DNA of 64,000 nt, from the NCBI GenBank assembly GCA_965652025.1, contig CBFGTM010000001.1:71982-135981 (forward strand), written 5' to 3'. A program made the position numbers and the translations under genes. This stretch comes from CAVVWJ01 sp965652025. GTDB lineage: Bacteria; Gemmatimonadota; Gemmatimonadetes; Gemmatimonadales; GWC2-71-9. Below are positions 1 through 7,103 of this stretch, one piece after another (position 1 is the stretch's first letter; each line of letters begins with the position of its first letter). The notes below the pieces were generated by a model. That model was not told the DNA's origin. It searched no databases and saw only the letters and a program-made list of their open reading frames with translations.

Positions 1-2
1 TG

Positions 3-239
3 GCCGCCTTCGCCAAAGCGTACGGGGGCGGGGGGCACACCAAGGCGGCGGGACTCTCCCTGGTCGGCTCCCTGGCCGAGGTCCAGGCGACGGTGTTAAA
101 GGCGGCGCGGGAGTATTTGGGGACCGATGGGGCGGATAATCCCGAGTCCCGAGTCGCGAGTCAGGAGACAGGAGGTGGGGACCCGGAGATACTTCGTCCG
201 GGGCGCCGGCAATCCGACAAGGACTCCCGAGCATCCTAG
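3..239 (+). CDS. nrnA: C-terminal end of DHH/DHHA1 phosphoesterase (NrnA-like), partial
   Basis: Only the last 78 codons are in the window; the gene starts upstream. The first residues read AAFAKAYGGGGHTKAAG, the glycine-rich GGGGHxxAAG signature of the DHHA1 substrate-binding domain that ends DHH-family oligoribonuclease/pAp phosphatases. Such enzymes hydrolyse nanoRNA or 3'-phosphoadenosine 5'-phosphate in the cytoplasm. After about residue 45 the frame becomes an unconserved Pro/Ser/Arg-rich tail that coincides with a GAGTC-type word repeat in the DNA, so the tail probably arose by read-through into junction sequence. The family call is good; the choice of NrnA over other DHHA1 proteins (for example RecJ-like) is inference. 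Confidence 0.75.
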   Translation, partial: AAFAKAYGGGGHTKAAGLSLVGSLAEVQATVLKAAREYLGTDGADNPESRVASQETGGGDPEILRPGRRQSDKDSRAS

Positions 240-264
240 TCCCGCGACCCGCGACCGCGACTGA
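142..264. repeat. Word-repeat pair (GAGTCGCGA type) at the nrnA 3' end
   Basis: Bases 142-162 repeat the word CGAGTC/CGCGAGTC three times, and bases 237-262 carry the complementary CCGCGACC/GCGACT words. The two arms are in opposite orientation, so an imperfect hairpin could form. The left arm lies inside the 3' end of the upstream reading frame. Similar words recur near 12703-12737 and 25319-25352. No RNA gene or insertion sequence is visible here. Confidence 0.55.
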
Positions 265-279
265 CAGTATATTTCCACC

Positions 280-510
280 ATGGATACCATTGACCGCATC
301 GAGCGAACCCTCGACACCCTGCGACCCTACATTGCCTCGCACCGGGGCCAGGTCGAGGTGGTTGACTTCGACGAGCAGGACGGAGTGCTTCTGCTCCGAC
401 TGGGCGGCACCTGCCATGGTTGCTCGGCGTCGACAGTAACCCTCAAGCAAGGCATCGAGAGCCGGCTGCGGCAGATGGTGCCCGAAGTGAAGCACGTCGA
501 AGCAGTGTGA
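280..510 (+). CDS. NifU-like C-terminal domain protein (Fe-S scaffold)
   Basis: A 76-residue protein made only of the NifU C-terminal (Nfu) domain. Residues 43-50 read GTCHGCSA, the conserved CxxC pair that holds a transferable Fe-S cluster in a homodimer. The start ATG has no strong ribosome-binding site. The stop overlaps the GTG start of the following Mrp-type ATPase (GTGA), which suggests coupled translation and a shared role in Fe-S cluster delivery. Single-domain Nfu proteins of this size are common in bacteria. The family is clear; the client proteins are unknown. Confidence 0.9.
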   Translation: MDTIDRIERTLDTLRPYIASHRGQVEVVDFDEQDGVLLLRLGGTCHGCSASTVTLKQGIESRLRQMVPEVKHVEAV

Positions 511-1616
511 CTGAATCCCTCGAATCCAAAGTGACGGCTGCCCTGGCGGGCATCCAGAATCCCCGGCTGGAGAACGATCTGCTCTCGGCCGGCATGATCC
601 GGGATCTCAGTGTCAGTGAAGAAGGCCGGGTCAGCTTCACCTTCCTGCTGTCGCCGGACGATCCCGCCACGCTGGTCCGGCAGGCGCGCGCCGCCGTCAG
701 CGCGGTGGAAGGCGTCCGCAAGGACGAAATCAAGATCAACGTAAGGAATCCAGCCGGTCCGGCCCGGCCCACGCACGGGCCGCCGACAACCGCTGGCGCG
801 GCGGTGCCTCCGGCGCCTCAGCCGGTCGACCAGCCGAATCTCGGCACCATCATCGCGGTTTCCTCAGGGAAAGGCGGGGTGGGAAAGTCCACTGTGGCGG
901 CCAACCTCGCTGTGGCGCTGGCGCAGGGCGGCCTTCAGGTCGGGATCATGGACGCCGACGTTTACGGGCCCAATATCCCGCGTATGTTCGGGATCTTCGA
1001 CCGGCCCCCGGTGATGGGGGGAAAGATTCAGCCGCTGGAGGCGTATGGCGTCAAGCTCATGTCGCTCGGCTTCCTGGTCGAGCGGGATGCCCCCGCGATC
1101 TGGCGCGGCCCTATCATCATGAAGATCGTGAACCAGTTCCTCCGCGACGTCGATTGGGGCCAGCTCGATTACTTCATCGTCGACCTCCCGCCTGGCACCG
1201 GTGACGCCCAGCTCTCTCTGGTCCAGGCTACCCAGGTGGCGGGCGCGCTCATCGTGACCACACCGCAGGAGGTGGCGGTAGGGGATGCGCTGCGCGGGGC
1301 CAAGATGTTTGAGCGGGTAGGGGTGCCGGTCGTCGGCGTGGTGGAGAATATGAGCGGCTTCACCGATCCGGAGACCGGACGCCGGTTCGAGCTGTTCTCC
1401 TCCGGCGGCGGGCAGCGACTGGCCGACGAGATCGCCGTGCCGCTGCTCGGCACTGTTCCCCTGCAGCCCCAGCTCGCCGCACTCGCGGACAACGGGCAGC
1501 CGGTCATCGTAGCGCAGCCGGAGAGTCCGGCTGCGGTGAGTCTTCGCCAGATCGCCGAGGAGCTTCAGAAGAAGACTGCCGGGCGGAAAATGGCGCTGCC
1601 GATCTTGCGGGGGTGA
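507..1616 (+). CDS. mrp: Mrp/ApbC/NBP35-family P-loop ATPase
   Basis: The 369-residue product has an N-terminal MIP18/DUF59-like domain (about 1-80), a Pro/Ala linker, and a deviant Walker A SGKGGVGKST at about 120-129 followed by DADVYGPNIPR, both diagnostic of Mrp. The family is implicated in Fe-S cluster loading in the cytoplasm. The start is the GTG at 507, which overlaps the upstream stop; an open frame extends to 420 inside the Nfu gene but would overlap it by 90 bases. Oddly, the protein has no cysteine: the usual CxxC after ENMS is replaced by FTDPETG. The stop overlaps the next gene's GTG. The Fe-S role is therefore less certain than the family. Confidence 0.92.
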   Translation: MTESLESKVTAALAGIQNPRLENDLLSAGMIRDLSVSEEGRVSFTFLLSPDDPATLVRQARAAVSAVEGVRKDEIKINVRNPAGPARPTHGPPTTAGAAVPPAPQPVDQPNLGTIIAVSSGKGGVGKSTVAANLAVALAQGGLQVGIMDADVYGPNIPRMFGIFDRPPVMGGKIQPLEAYGVKLMSLGFLVERDAPAIWRGPIIMKIVNQFLRDVDWGQLDYFIVDLPPGTGDAQLSLVQATQVAGALIVTTPQEVAVGDALRGAKMFERVGVPVVGVVENMSGFTDPETGRRFELFSSGGGQRLADEIAVPLLGTVPLQPQLAALADNGQPVIVAQPESPAAVSLRQIAEELQKKTAGRKMALPILRG

Positions 1617-2377
1617 ACCGGTCCATTATCACGGTCCTCACCGACTTCGGACTCTCCGACTCCTACGTCGCGGAGATGAAGGGCGTGCTCCTCAGCGGCG
1701 CGCCGGATGCCACGCTGGTTGATGTCAGCCACTTCGTGGTGCCGGGCGATGTGAGGTCGGCGGCATATATCCTGGGTCGAGCCTGGCACCGTTTTCCGGA
1801 GGGGACGATCCACCTGGTCGTCGTCGATCCCGGGGTGGGCAGCAGCCGGGCCGCGCTTGCCATCAGGTCCCAGGGTCACTGCTTCGTCGGTCCCGACAAT
1901 GGAGTGTTCACTCCGGTTCTCCACGATACCGCCGTCGAGGCGGTGTCGCTCCCCACCCCTGGTCATGCGTCACCCACCTTTCATGGCCGCGATCTGTTCG
2001 CCCCCGCTGCGGCAGCCCTGGCCCGGGGAGTCAGCCTCGCCTCGCTGGGGCAGCCCTTTGCCGGAATTCCCGAACAGCTGGCCTATACAGTGCCTCGCCT
2101 GGAGGGGAAGGTGGTCCTGGGGGAAATCGTCTACGTCGACCGGTTCGGGAGCCTGATTACCAACCTGGACTCGGATCAGGTTCCCAGTCGTGCCCGGCTG
2201 GAAATCGAGGACCTGGATCTCGGGCCGCTGAGACGCACATTCAGCGACGTGGCGCCCGGCGGGCTGGTGGCCTACGTCGGTTCGGGCGGTGCGATAGAGA
2301 TTGCGGTGCGGGACGGGTCGGCTGCCCGGCGACTGGGCATAGGGGTGGGCGGAGAGGTACGCGCCGTGGTGGAATAG
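1613..2377 (+). CDS. SAM hydroxide adenosyltransferase (DUF62 family)
   Basis: A 254-residue protein beginning ITVLTDFGLSDSYVAEMKG, the typical start of the DUF62 family, which is related to SAM-dependent chlorinases and fluorinases. Further family signatures are HGRDLFAPAAAALARG near residue 123 and DRFGSLITN near 176. Characterised members without halogenase activity use water/hydroxide to split S-adenosylmethionine into adenosine and methionine. The GTG start overlaps the mrp stop (GTGA), making this the last gene of the co-oriented run. The physiological role of this activity is not settled. Confidence 0.9.
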   Translation: MNRSIITVLTDFGLSDSYVAEMKGVLLSGAPDATLVDVSHFVVPGDVRSAAYILGRAWHRFPEGTIHLVVVDPGVGSSRAALAIRSQGHCFVGPDNGVFTPVLHDTAVEAVSLPTPGHASPTFHGRDLFAPAAAALARGVSLASLGQPFAGIPEQLAYTVPRLEGKVVLGEIVYVDRFGSLITNLDSDQVPSRARLEIEDLDLGPLRRTFSDVAPGGLVAYVGSGGAIEIAVRDGSAARRLGIGVGGEVRAVVE

Positions 2378-2384
2378 TCAAAAG

Positions 2385-3014
2385 TTACGGCGACGGCGAT
2401 GGTGACGAGCCTTGCCGCCAGCGGCGCAGGCGCCCGCCGAGCAGCTTCAGATACCCGTAGAGCTTCCAGATCACCAGCACCGACACGATCACCAGCACCA
2501 CCACGATCACCGTAGTCAGGATCGGGTGCGCGGCAGCCATCCAGGCCAGAAACACCGCCAGACCGTCTTCCAGCAGACTGAGAGTCCAGTTGCTGACCGG
2601 CTCCGGGCTGGTGTTGGCCGCGGCTCGGGTGGTCGCCTTGGCGCCGTGCGAGGTCAGCGCGACCCCTCCGGCGAGCAGCGCCGCGCTCACCTTCCACTCC
2701 TCGGGAATGGATCCGAACGCGCTGTAGGCCATCACGGCTGCTGCTGGTGGCCGGATAAAGGTGTGTACCGCATCCCAGGCGCTGTCTACGTAGGGGATTT
2801 TGTCGGCGATGAACTCGATCAGAAACAGGGTGATGGCGACGCCCATCACGAAGGGATTGGCCAGCACCTGGAGGGTATCGGGGAGCTGAACGATGCCGAG
2901 GCGCTGAAACAGCCCCGCGGCGGCGATAGTGGCGTAGAGGTTGAGACCGGAGGCGAAGGATGTGCCCAGTGCGTAGCCGAGGGTCTCGATGGGTGACACC
3001 TCTACTTCACCCAC
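2385..3014 (-). CDS. DUF4126 membrane protein
   Basis: A 209-residue integral membrane protein. The sequence from about residue 10 (ALGTSFASGLNLYATIAAAG) and DSAWDAVHTFIRPPAAAV near 75 match the DUF4126 family, whose function is unknown. Five or so hydrophobic segments are visible, ending in a long helix (ILTTVIVVVLVIVSVLVIW) and a basic tail. The start is either the GTG at 3014, overlapping the upstream stop by 13 bases, or the GTG at 2999. It is the distal gene of the sigma/anti-sigma run, and converges with the DUF62 gene only 7 bases away. Confidence 0.85.
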   Translation of the reverse strand: MGEVEVSPIETLGYALGTSFASGLNLYATIAAAGLFQRLGIVQLPDTLQVLANPFVMGVAITLFLIEFIADKIPYVDSAWDAVHTFIRPPAAAVMAYSAFGSIPEEWKVSAALLAGGVALTSHGAKATTRAAANTSPEPVSNWTLSLLEDGLAVFLAWMAAAHPILTTVIVVVLVIVSVLVIWKLYGYLKLLGGRLRRWRQGSSPSPSP

Positions 3015-3844
3015 TCCACAGTGACCCCACCCATCGCCGCCGTGAGATCTAGATCCAGGTGCCGTTCAGTAGAACCGTAGTTCCGCGACTCGAACCACTC
3101 CCCCCGCCGAACCAGTCCCGCCGGCTCGAAGCTGGCCAGAAACTTGTCCATCCGCATTCGGATGCCGATGCTCTGGGGCAGTCGCAGGGTAAGCTCGCCG
3201 ACGGCCATCTTGACCTCCACCCGCGAGCTGCTGCTCCAGGTTCCGGAGAAATCGAGAAAGACCTTCCCCACACCGCCCTCGAACTCGATCTCATCGCACC
3301 GGCTGTTGCCCAGTCCTAACAGCGACACCTCGGCCGCACCGGCGCTGATCGCCGCCAGCCCGCAGCGGGCTCCGTTGGGCTGGGAGAACCGGATCACCGC
3401 CCGACTAGCGCCGGTCTTGACCGCCAGATTGGATACGCTGAGCCCGCCCAGCTCCACGTCGGTTTCGGTGGCGCCGAGCGCCAGGGCCAGGGACAGATCT
3501 ACTCGAGGGGAAAAGGCAACGGTGGCGGTCTGGCGCAGCTGCTCTCGCGATACGACTCGCACGCCGCCCTGCCCTTCGGGCTTCAGGCCCAGTACCACGG
3601 ACCCGGACTGCGGATCGAAGTCACTGATGGGGACGTATCGGCTGTCGTCGTATGAGAGGTCCATCCGGTAGAGCTGGTTGCCGCTCCCGGGCGCCACCCG
3701 AAGCAGGCCGGCGGCGTAATCCAGTCGTGCGGTGAGCCGGGTTTCGCCGTGCCACTGCCTGAAGGTGCCGAAGGGCCGCATGGTCTGGGCCTGGGCGGCG
3801 CTGCCCCAGGGCAGCAGCACCGCTGCGAGTCCCGCCCCCTTCAT
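3002..3844 (-). CDS. Secreted 'toast rack'-like (DUF4097/DUF2154-type) beta-rich protein
   Basis: A 280-residue exported protein. The start ATG at 3844 gives a signal peptide (hydrophobic 4-15, cleavage after SAAQAQ) and sits 4 bases after the upstream stop; an open frame extends further upstream but overlaps the neighbour. The body alternates short beta strands (LDLSLALALGATETDVELGG, then EVKMAVGELTLRLP), a pattern typical of the right-handed beta-stack 'toast rack' domains found with PspC/LiaF-type envelope stress proteins. That assignment rests on pattern only. Its position behind a sigma/anti-sigma pair and a membrane beta-helix protein suggests envelope monitoring or adhesion. Confidence 0.7.
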   Translation of the reverse strand: MKGAGLAAVLLPWGSAAQAQTMRPFGTFRQWHGETRLTARLDYAAGLLRVAPGSGNQLYRMDLSYDDSRYVPISDFDPQSGSVVLGLKPEGQGGVRVVSREQLRQTATVAFSPRVDLSLALALGATETDVELGGLSVSNLAVKTGASRAVIRFSQPNGARCGLAAISAGAAEVSLLGLGNSRCDEIEFEGGVGKVFLDFSGTWSSSSRVEVKMAVGELTLRLPQSIGIRMRMDKFLASFEPAGLVRRGEWFESRNYGSTERHLDLDLTAAMGGVTVEWVK

Positions 3845-3848
3845 CACG

Positions 3849-5081
3849 TCAGGCTCCGCGAGAGCGGGACTGAGGCCCGGGACGACGCGCGGCCGGCACC
3901 CCAAACTGGGGCGTGGCCCAGAGGTATTCGTCGGTGAGTGCCTCGGGTGGAAGCAGCCTACCAGCAAAGCTCTCCCTGGCACCGCCCCGGCTCAGGAGGG
4001 CGGCCCCAAACCCGGCCGTCCCCAGAAGCCAGGTAACGAAGAATGCCGCACCCCACACGATGCTCCCTGCGACTGGTACCCAGCCGAAGAGCGCCCACGC
4101 CGCCCAGACACTGGCCAGCCCTGCCAGTCCCAGCAGCACGTAGCGATAGCTGTTGGGCGACCCGATCATCACGCCGAGCGCCATGCGCCGCCGAATGTAG
4201 GTCTCCCCCATGGCGTGGGCCACGGCGAGAAAGCCGCCTAAGATGCCGAGCACGGTCAACAAACCAAACACCGCCACGGCGAAGGGAAGGAGGAGAATGC
4301 CGGCGACACTCAGAATCAGGCCCACAACCAGCATACCGAAGGTGGGCAGCAGCAGGATCTGACCAAGCAGGCCCGCGAGAAAGGCTCGCCCGAAGGAGTG
4401 GGAGACCGTATCGGAGACGATCTCCAGATTCTGCCGTCCGAACATGACCAGCCCAAAGCCGAGTACCAGGAGAGTCAGAAACACCCCGGTGACTCCGGCA
4501 ACGCGGAGTAGCACGCTTTGGATTGGGTTGAGGGCCTGGGGCTCGGCGGTGGCCGCTGCGGGTGCGAGTAAACTGCTGGACTTGAGAGCCCTCACTTCAC
4601 CACCGATCTCGCCACCCTGGTCTTGAACCTCGCCTCCGAGGGCAAGGACGTCGCCTGAGACGACGCCGCCCGGATGGACGACGACGTCGCCCTGAACCGT
4701 CACCAGGTTGCCGGTCAGATGGCCGTAGATGTCCGCCTTGCCGTCGATCACCAGCAGATGACCGGTGAGGTTTTCCGAAGAGCCCAGGCTGAAATCGCCT
4801 CTCCGCGCCGTTCCCCCGGGGATGGTGATCCGAAGCTGTCCGTCGGAGGGATGGAGGGCCAGGCGAAGCCGGGACTCGAGCAGGGTCGGCCGGCTGAGAT
4901 CGTCGAGATTGACGGTTTGTCCCTGGCTTCCGCCCACGTGCCGCACCAGGGTCCGTACCCGACTCACCAGGTCGATGGCTTCGGAGACCATGCGGTCGAT
5001 AGGCGTCTCCGCCGGGAGGGGGCGGGGAGCCACAACGGTGAGGAGCGGGACCAGCGCGAGAAGCTGCTTAAAGGCCGGCAT
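3849..5081 (-). CDS. Bactofilin-like beta-helix plus polytopic membrane protein
   Basis: The 410-residue product has a signal peptide (1-24), then a Gly/Val-rich stretch at about 90-165 with repeating turns such as GDVVVHPGGVVSGDVLALGG. This resembles the polymer-forming (bactofilin) beta-helix, but placed outside the membrane. From about 190 to 375 it has five to six hydrophobic helices and then a basic Pro/Arg tail. It overlaps the anti-sigma gene by 14 bases and is followed at 4 bases by the toast-rack-like gene. The topology suggests an extracytoplasmic rigid module anchored by a helical bundle. No enzymatic motif is visible, so function is unknown. Confidence 0.75.
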   Translation of the reverse strand: MPAFKQLLALVPLLTVVAPRPLPAETPIDRMVSEAIDLVSRVRTLVRHVGGSQGQTVNLDDLSRPTLLESRLRLALHPSDGQLRITIPGGTARRGDFSLGSSENLTGHLLVIDGKADIYGHLTGNLVTVQGDVVVHPGGVVSGDVLALGGEVQDQGGEIGGEVRALKSSSLLAPAAATAEPQALNPIQSVLLRVAGVTGVFLTLLVLGFGLVMFGRQNLEIVSDTVSHSFGRAFLAGLLGQILLLPTFGMLVVGLILSVAGILLLPFAVAVFGLLTVLGILGGFLAVAHAMGETYIRRRMALGVMIGSPNSYRYVLLGLAGLASVWAAWALFGWVPVAGSIVWGAAFFVTWLLGTAGFGAALLSRGGARESFAGRLLPPEALTDEYLWATPQFGVPAARRPGPQSRSRGA

Positions 5082-5676
5082 GGGCCACCTGCTGAGTCGG
5101 AACAGCCAGGAGGCGACGCAGGGCCAGGAGACAGCCCAGATACAGGAAGGAGCCGATCGCCGAGAGTGCAGCGAGACGCCCCGGATTCTCCACCAGTGAC
5201 TGGAGCCCGGTGTACCAGGGCTGCTCGATCACATTAGTCGCGAGCCCCTGCACCCCGAGCCAGATGGCCTGGCCTCCCTGGGCGAACAGCCAGGCGCCGA
5301 GCGAGGCCAGAGTGTCCTGGTTGGCCAACGACCAGGCGATGCTGCCGGCCATGGATCCCACCAGGCCCAGGACCAGGGTGGCGGCAGCAGCGAGCGATTT
5401 CTTGGTGGCAAAGAGACGGCGGCGAGTGGTCTGCAACGAGCGCAGGGCGAAGGGATCGGGGATGGCGACTCGAGCCATGACCCGATCGGCGAAACCTTCG
5501 GTGGGGCTCATCAGAGGAAGTACACCGATCAGCTGCGCGATCTCACGATCGACGCGAACCTGCTCCATGCAGGCCGGGCACTCCTCCAGATGCTGCTGCA
5601 GGGCAGGGCTGACAGCTCCGCTTACGCAGGCTTCGATCTCATCGGAAGAGAGATGGGCTCCGGAAGGACGGGTCAT
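5068..5676 (-). CDS. Zinc-finger anti-sigma factor, membrane anchored
   Basis: A 202-residue protein. The N-terminal 45 residues contain HLEECPACMEQ, the HxxxCxxC core of the anti-sigma zinc-binding domain that clamps ECF sigma factors. Two hydrophobic segments follow: about 93-115 (LAAAATLVLGLVGSMAGSIAW) and 170-190. ATG at 5676 is preceded by AGAGGGG, a good ribosome-binding site. It lies 37 bases downstream of the ECF sigma gene, so the pair is almost certainly cognate. The signal that releases the sigma factor cannot be seen from sequence. Confidence 0.9.
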   Translation of the reverse strand: MTRPSGAHLSSDEIEACVSGAVSPALQQHLEECPACMEQVRVDREIAQLIGVLPLMSPTEGFADRVMARVAIPDPFALRSLQTTRRRLFATKKSLAAAATLVLGLVGSMAGSIAWSLANQDTLASLGAWLFAQGGQAIWLGVQGLATNVIEQPWYTGLQSLVENPGRLAALSAIGSFLYLGCLLALRRLLAVPTQQVAHAGL

Positions 5677-5713
5677 AAGTGGACCCCTCTACGTTGGGTG
5701 GAAAGTGAAGGTT

Positions 5714-6319
5714 TCATTCTTTGAGGTGGGCCAACGACTGCCGCAGCTCATTGCGCGCCCGATGGATGTACGTCTTCACCGTGCCGAGCGGCAGGTTGAG
5801 GATCTCGGCTATTTCCTCGTAGGCCCTGCCCTCGACGTGCCGCAGCAGGATGCAGGAGCGATACTCGGGGCGGAGTGATCCGATGGCCGCCTCGATTGCG
5901 GTGCCGAGCTCCTTGGCCTCGACGGTATCGAGCGGGGTCTCCTGCCGGGCGCCGATCTGGAGCGCGGTGGCTTGCATCGCCTCCGGCGTTTCCGCGTGAG
6001 GCGACCCATCCAGGGAGAGGGTGTCCAGCTCCCGGCGGCGCAGATGGTCGATCGCCGCGTTGTTTGCGATCTTGAAGATCCAGGATGAGAATTTGAACTC
6101 GGGCCTATAGGAGTCGATAGCGTTCAGTGCCTTGACGAAGGTCTCCTGGGAGAGGTCCTCGGCCAGCTCACGATCCCGCACCATTCGGAACACCAGGGCA
6201 AACACCGGCCGCTCGTAGCGCCGGATCAGCTCCCGATAGGCAGACTCCTGCCCCGAGCGGGCCCGGAGGACCACGTCCTGGTCACTGAGGCTGGCCCACT
6301 CCTGCTGCGGGCTAGGCAA
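5714..6319 (-). CDS. ECF RNA polymerase sigma factor (RpoE/SigW-like)
   Basis: A 201-residue sigma-70 family protein. Region 2 is seen at about 25-95 (YRELIRRYERPVFALVFRMV, then EDLSQETFVKAL), including the DLxQETF core-binding motif. Region 4 at about 135-195 ends in YEEIAEILNLPLGTVKTYIH, the -35 recognition helix-turn-helix. The only plausible start is TTG at 6319; no ATG lies upstream in frame. It is divergent from ubiE, with 50 bases between the two starts. It heads a five-gene run (sigma, anti-sigma, three envelope genes) that it probably autoregulates; no promoter motif was identified with confidence. Confidence 0.93.
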   Translation of the reverse strand: MPSPQQEWASLSDQDVVLRARSGQESAYRELIRRYERPVFALVFRMVRDRELAEDLSQETFVKALNAIDSYRPEFKFSSWIFKIANNAAIDHLRRRELDTLSLDGSPHAETPEAMQATALQIGARQETPLDTVEAKELGTAIEAAIGSLRPEYRSCILLRHVEGRAYEEIAEILNLPLGTVKTYIHRARNELRQSLAHLKE

Positions 6320-6369
6320 CGGCCAGTCGGCTTGCGGTGGGTGTTCCCCAAGGACTACATTCAGCGCCT

Positions 6370-7101
6370 ATGTTAGCCTCGGATCGTCAGTTACCAGTTT
6401 GGGGCGGTCCGGAGAAGCGGGCCTACGTTCGGGCCATCTTCACTGCAATTGCTCCCACCTACGACCGCCTCAACCGCATCATCAGCTTCCGCCTGGATCA
6501 GGGATGGAGACGCCGCGCCATCCAGAGGTTGGGGTGGCAGCGAGCCCCTGCCGGAATTTATCTCGACCTGTGCGCCGGCACCTTCGATTTCGGGGCCGCG
6601 CTGGCCAGACAGCGCGGATTTGAGGGGAGTGTCGTCGGAGCCGACTTCGTCCGCCGGATGCTGGAGTTGGGGCGAGGCAAGGCCCCGCGGCTCAGGCCGG
6701 TGAACGCCGATGCGCTCGAGCTCCCATTTCCCGATGGTGCGTTTGACGGGGCGATGGTGGGATGGGGCGTCCGCAATCTGGTGGACCTCGACGCAGGGCT
6801 CGCCGAAGCCGCCCGGGTGCTGAAACCCGGCGCCAGGCTAGTCATCCTCGAGATGGCGCTCCCTCGCCATCGCCTGCTGAATGCGGCGTACCGGTTCTAC
6901 TTTCACCGGATCCTGCCGCTGGTTGGCCGCTGGGTCTCCAAACATACGACCGCTTACAGCTGGCTTCCAGAATCGACCCGGGTATTTCCCGCGCCGCCCG
7001 AGCTGGCGAAGCGGATAGAGGACCGCGGCTTCGCGAATGTCGATTATGAGCTGCTGATGGGTGGAGTGTGTGCGTTGTATGTCGCCACGAAGAACGCTTA
7101 A
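6370..7101 (+). CDS. ubiE: UbiE/MenG-type demethylmenaquinone methyltransferase
   Basis: A class I SAM methyltransferase of 243 residues from ATG 6370; a GTG at 6337 would add 11 residues. RAIFTAIAPTYDRLNRIISF near the N-terminus is the UbiE/COQ5 signature, and LDLCAGTFDFG is its variant of the SAM-binding glycine loop. It methylates demethylmenaquinone in the last step of menaquinone synthesis. The stop is 2 bases before the ubiD homologue, in a cluster with ubiA and ubiX homologues. That context supports a quinone role over a generic methyltransferase. Confidence 0.9.
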   Translation: MLASDRQLPVWGGPEKRAYVRAIFTAIAPTYDRLNRIISFRLDQGWRRRAIQRLGWQRAPAGIYLDLCAGTFDFGAALARQRGFEGSVVGADFVRRMLELGRGKAPRLRPVNADALELPFPDGAFDGAMVGWGVRNLVDLDAGLAEAARVLKPGARLVILEMALPRHRLLNAAYRFYFHRILPLVGRWVSKHTTAYSWLPESTRVFPAPPELAKRIEDRGFANVDYELLMGGVCALYVATKNA

Positions 7102-7103
7102 CC

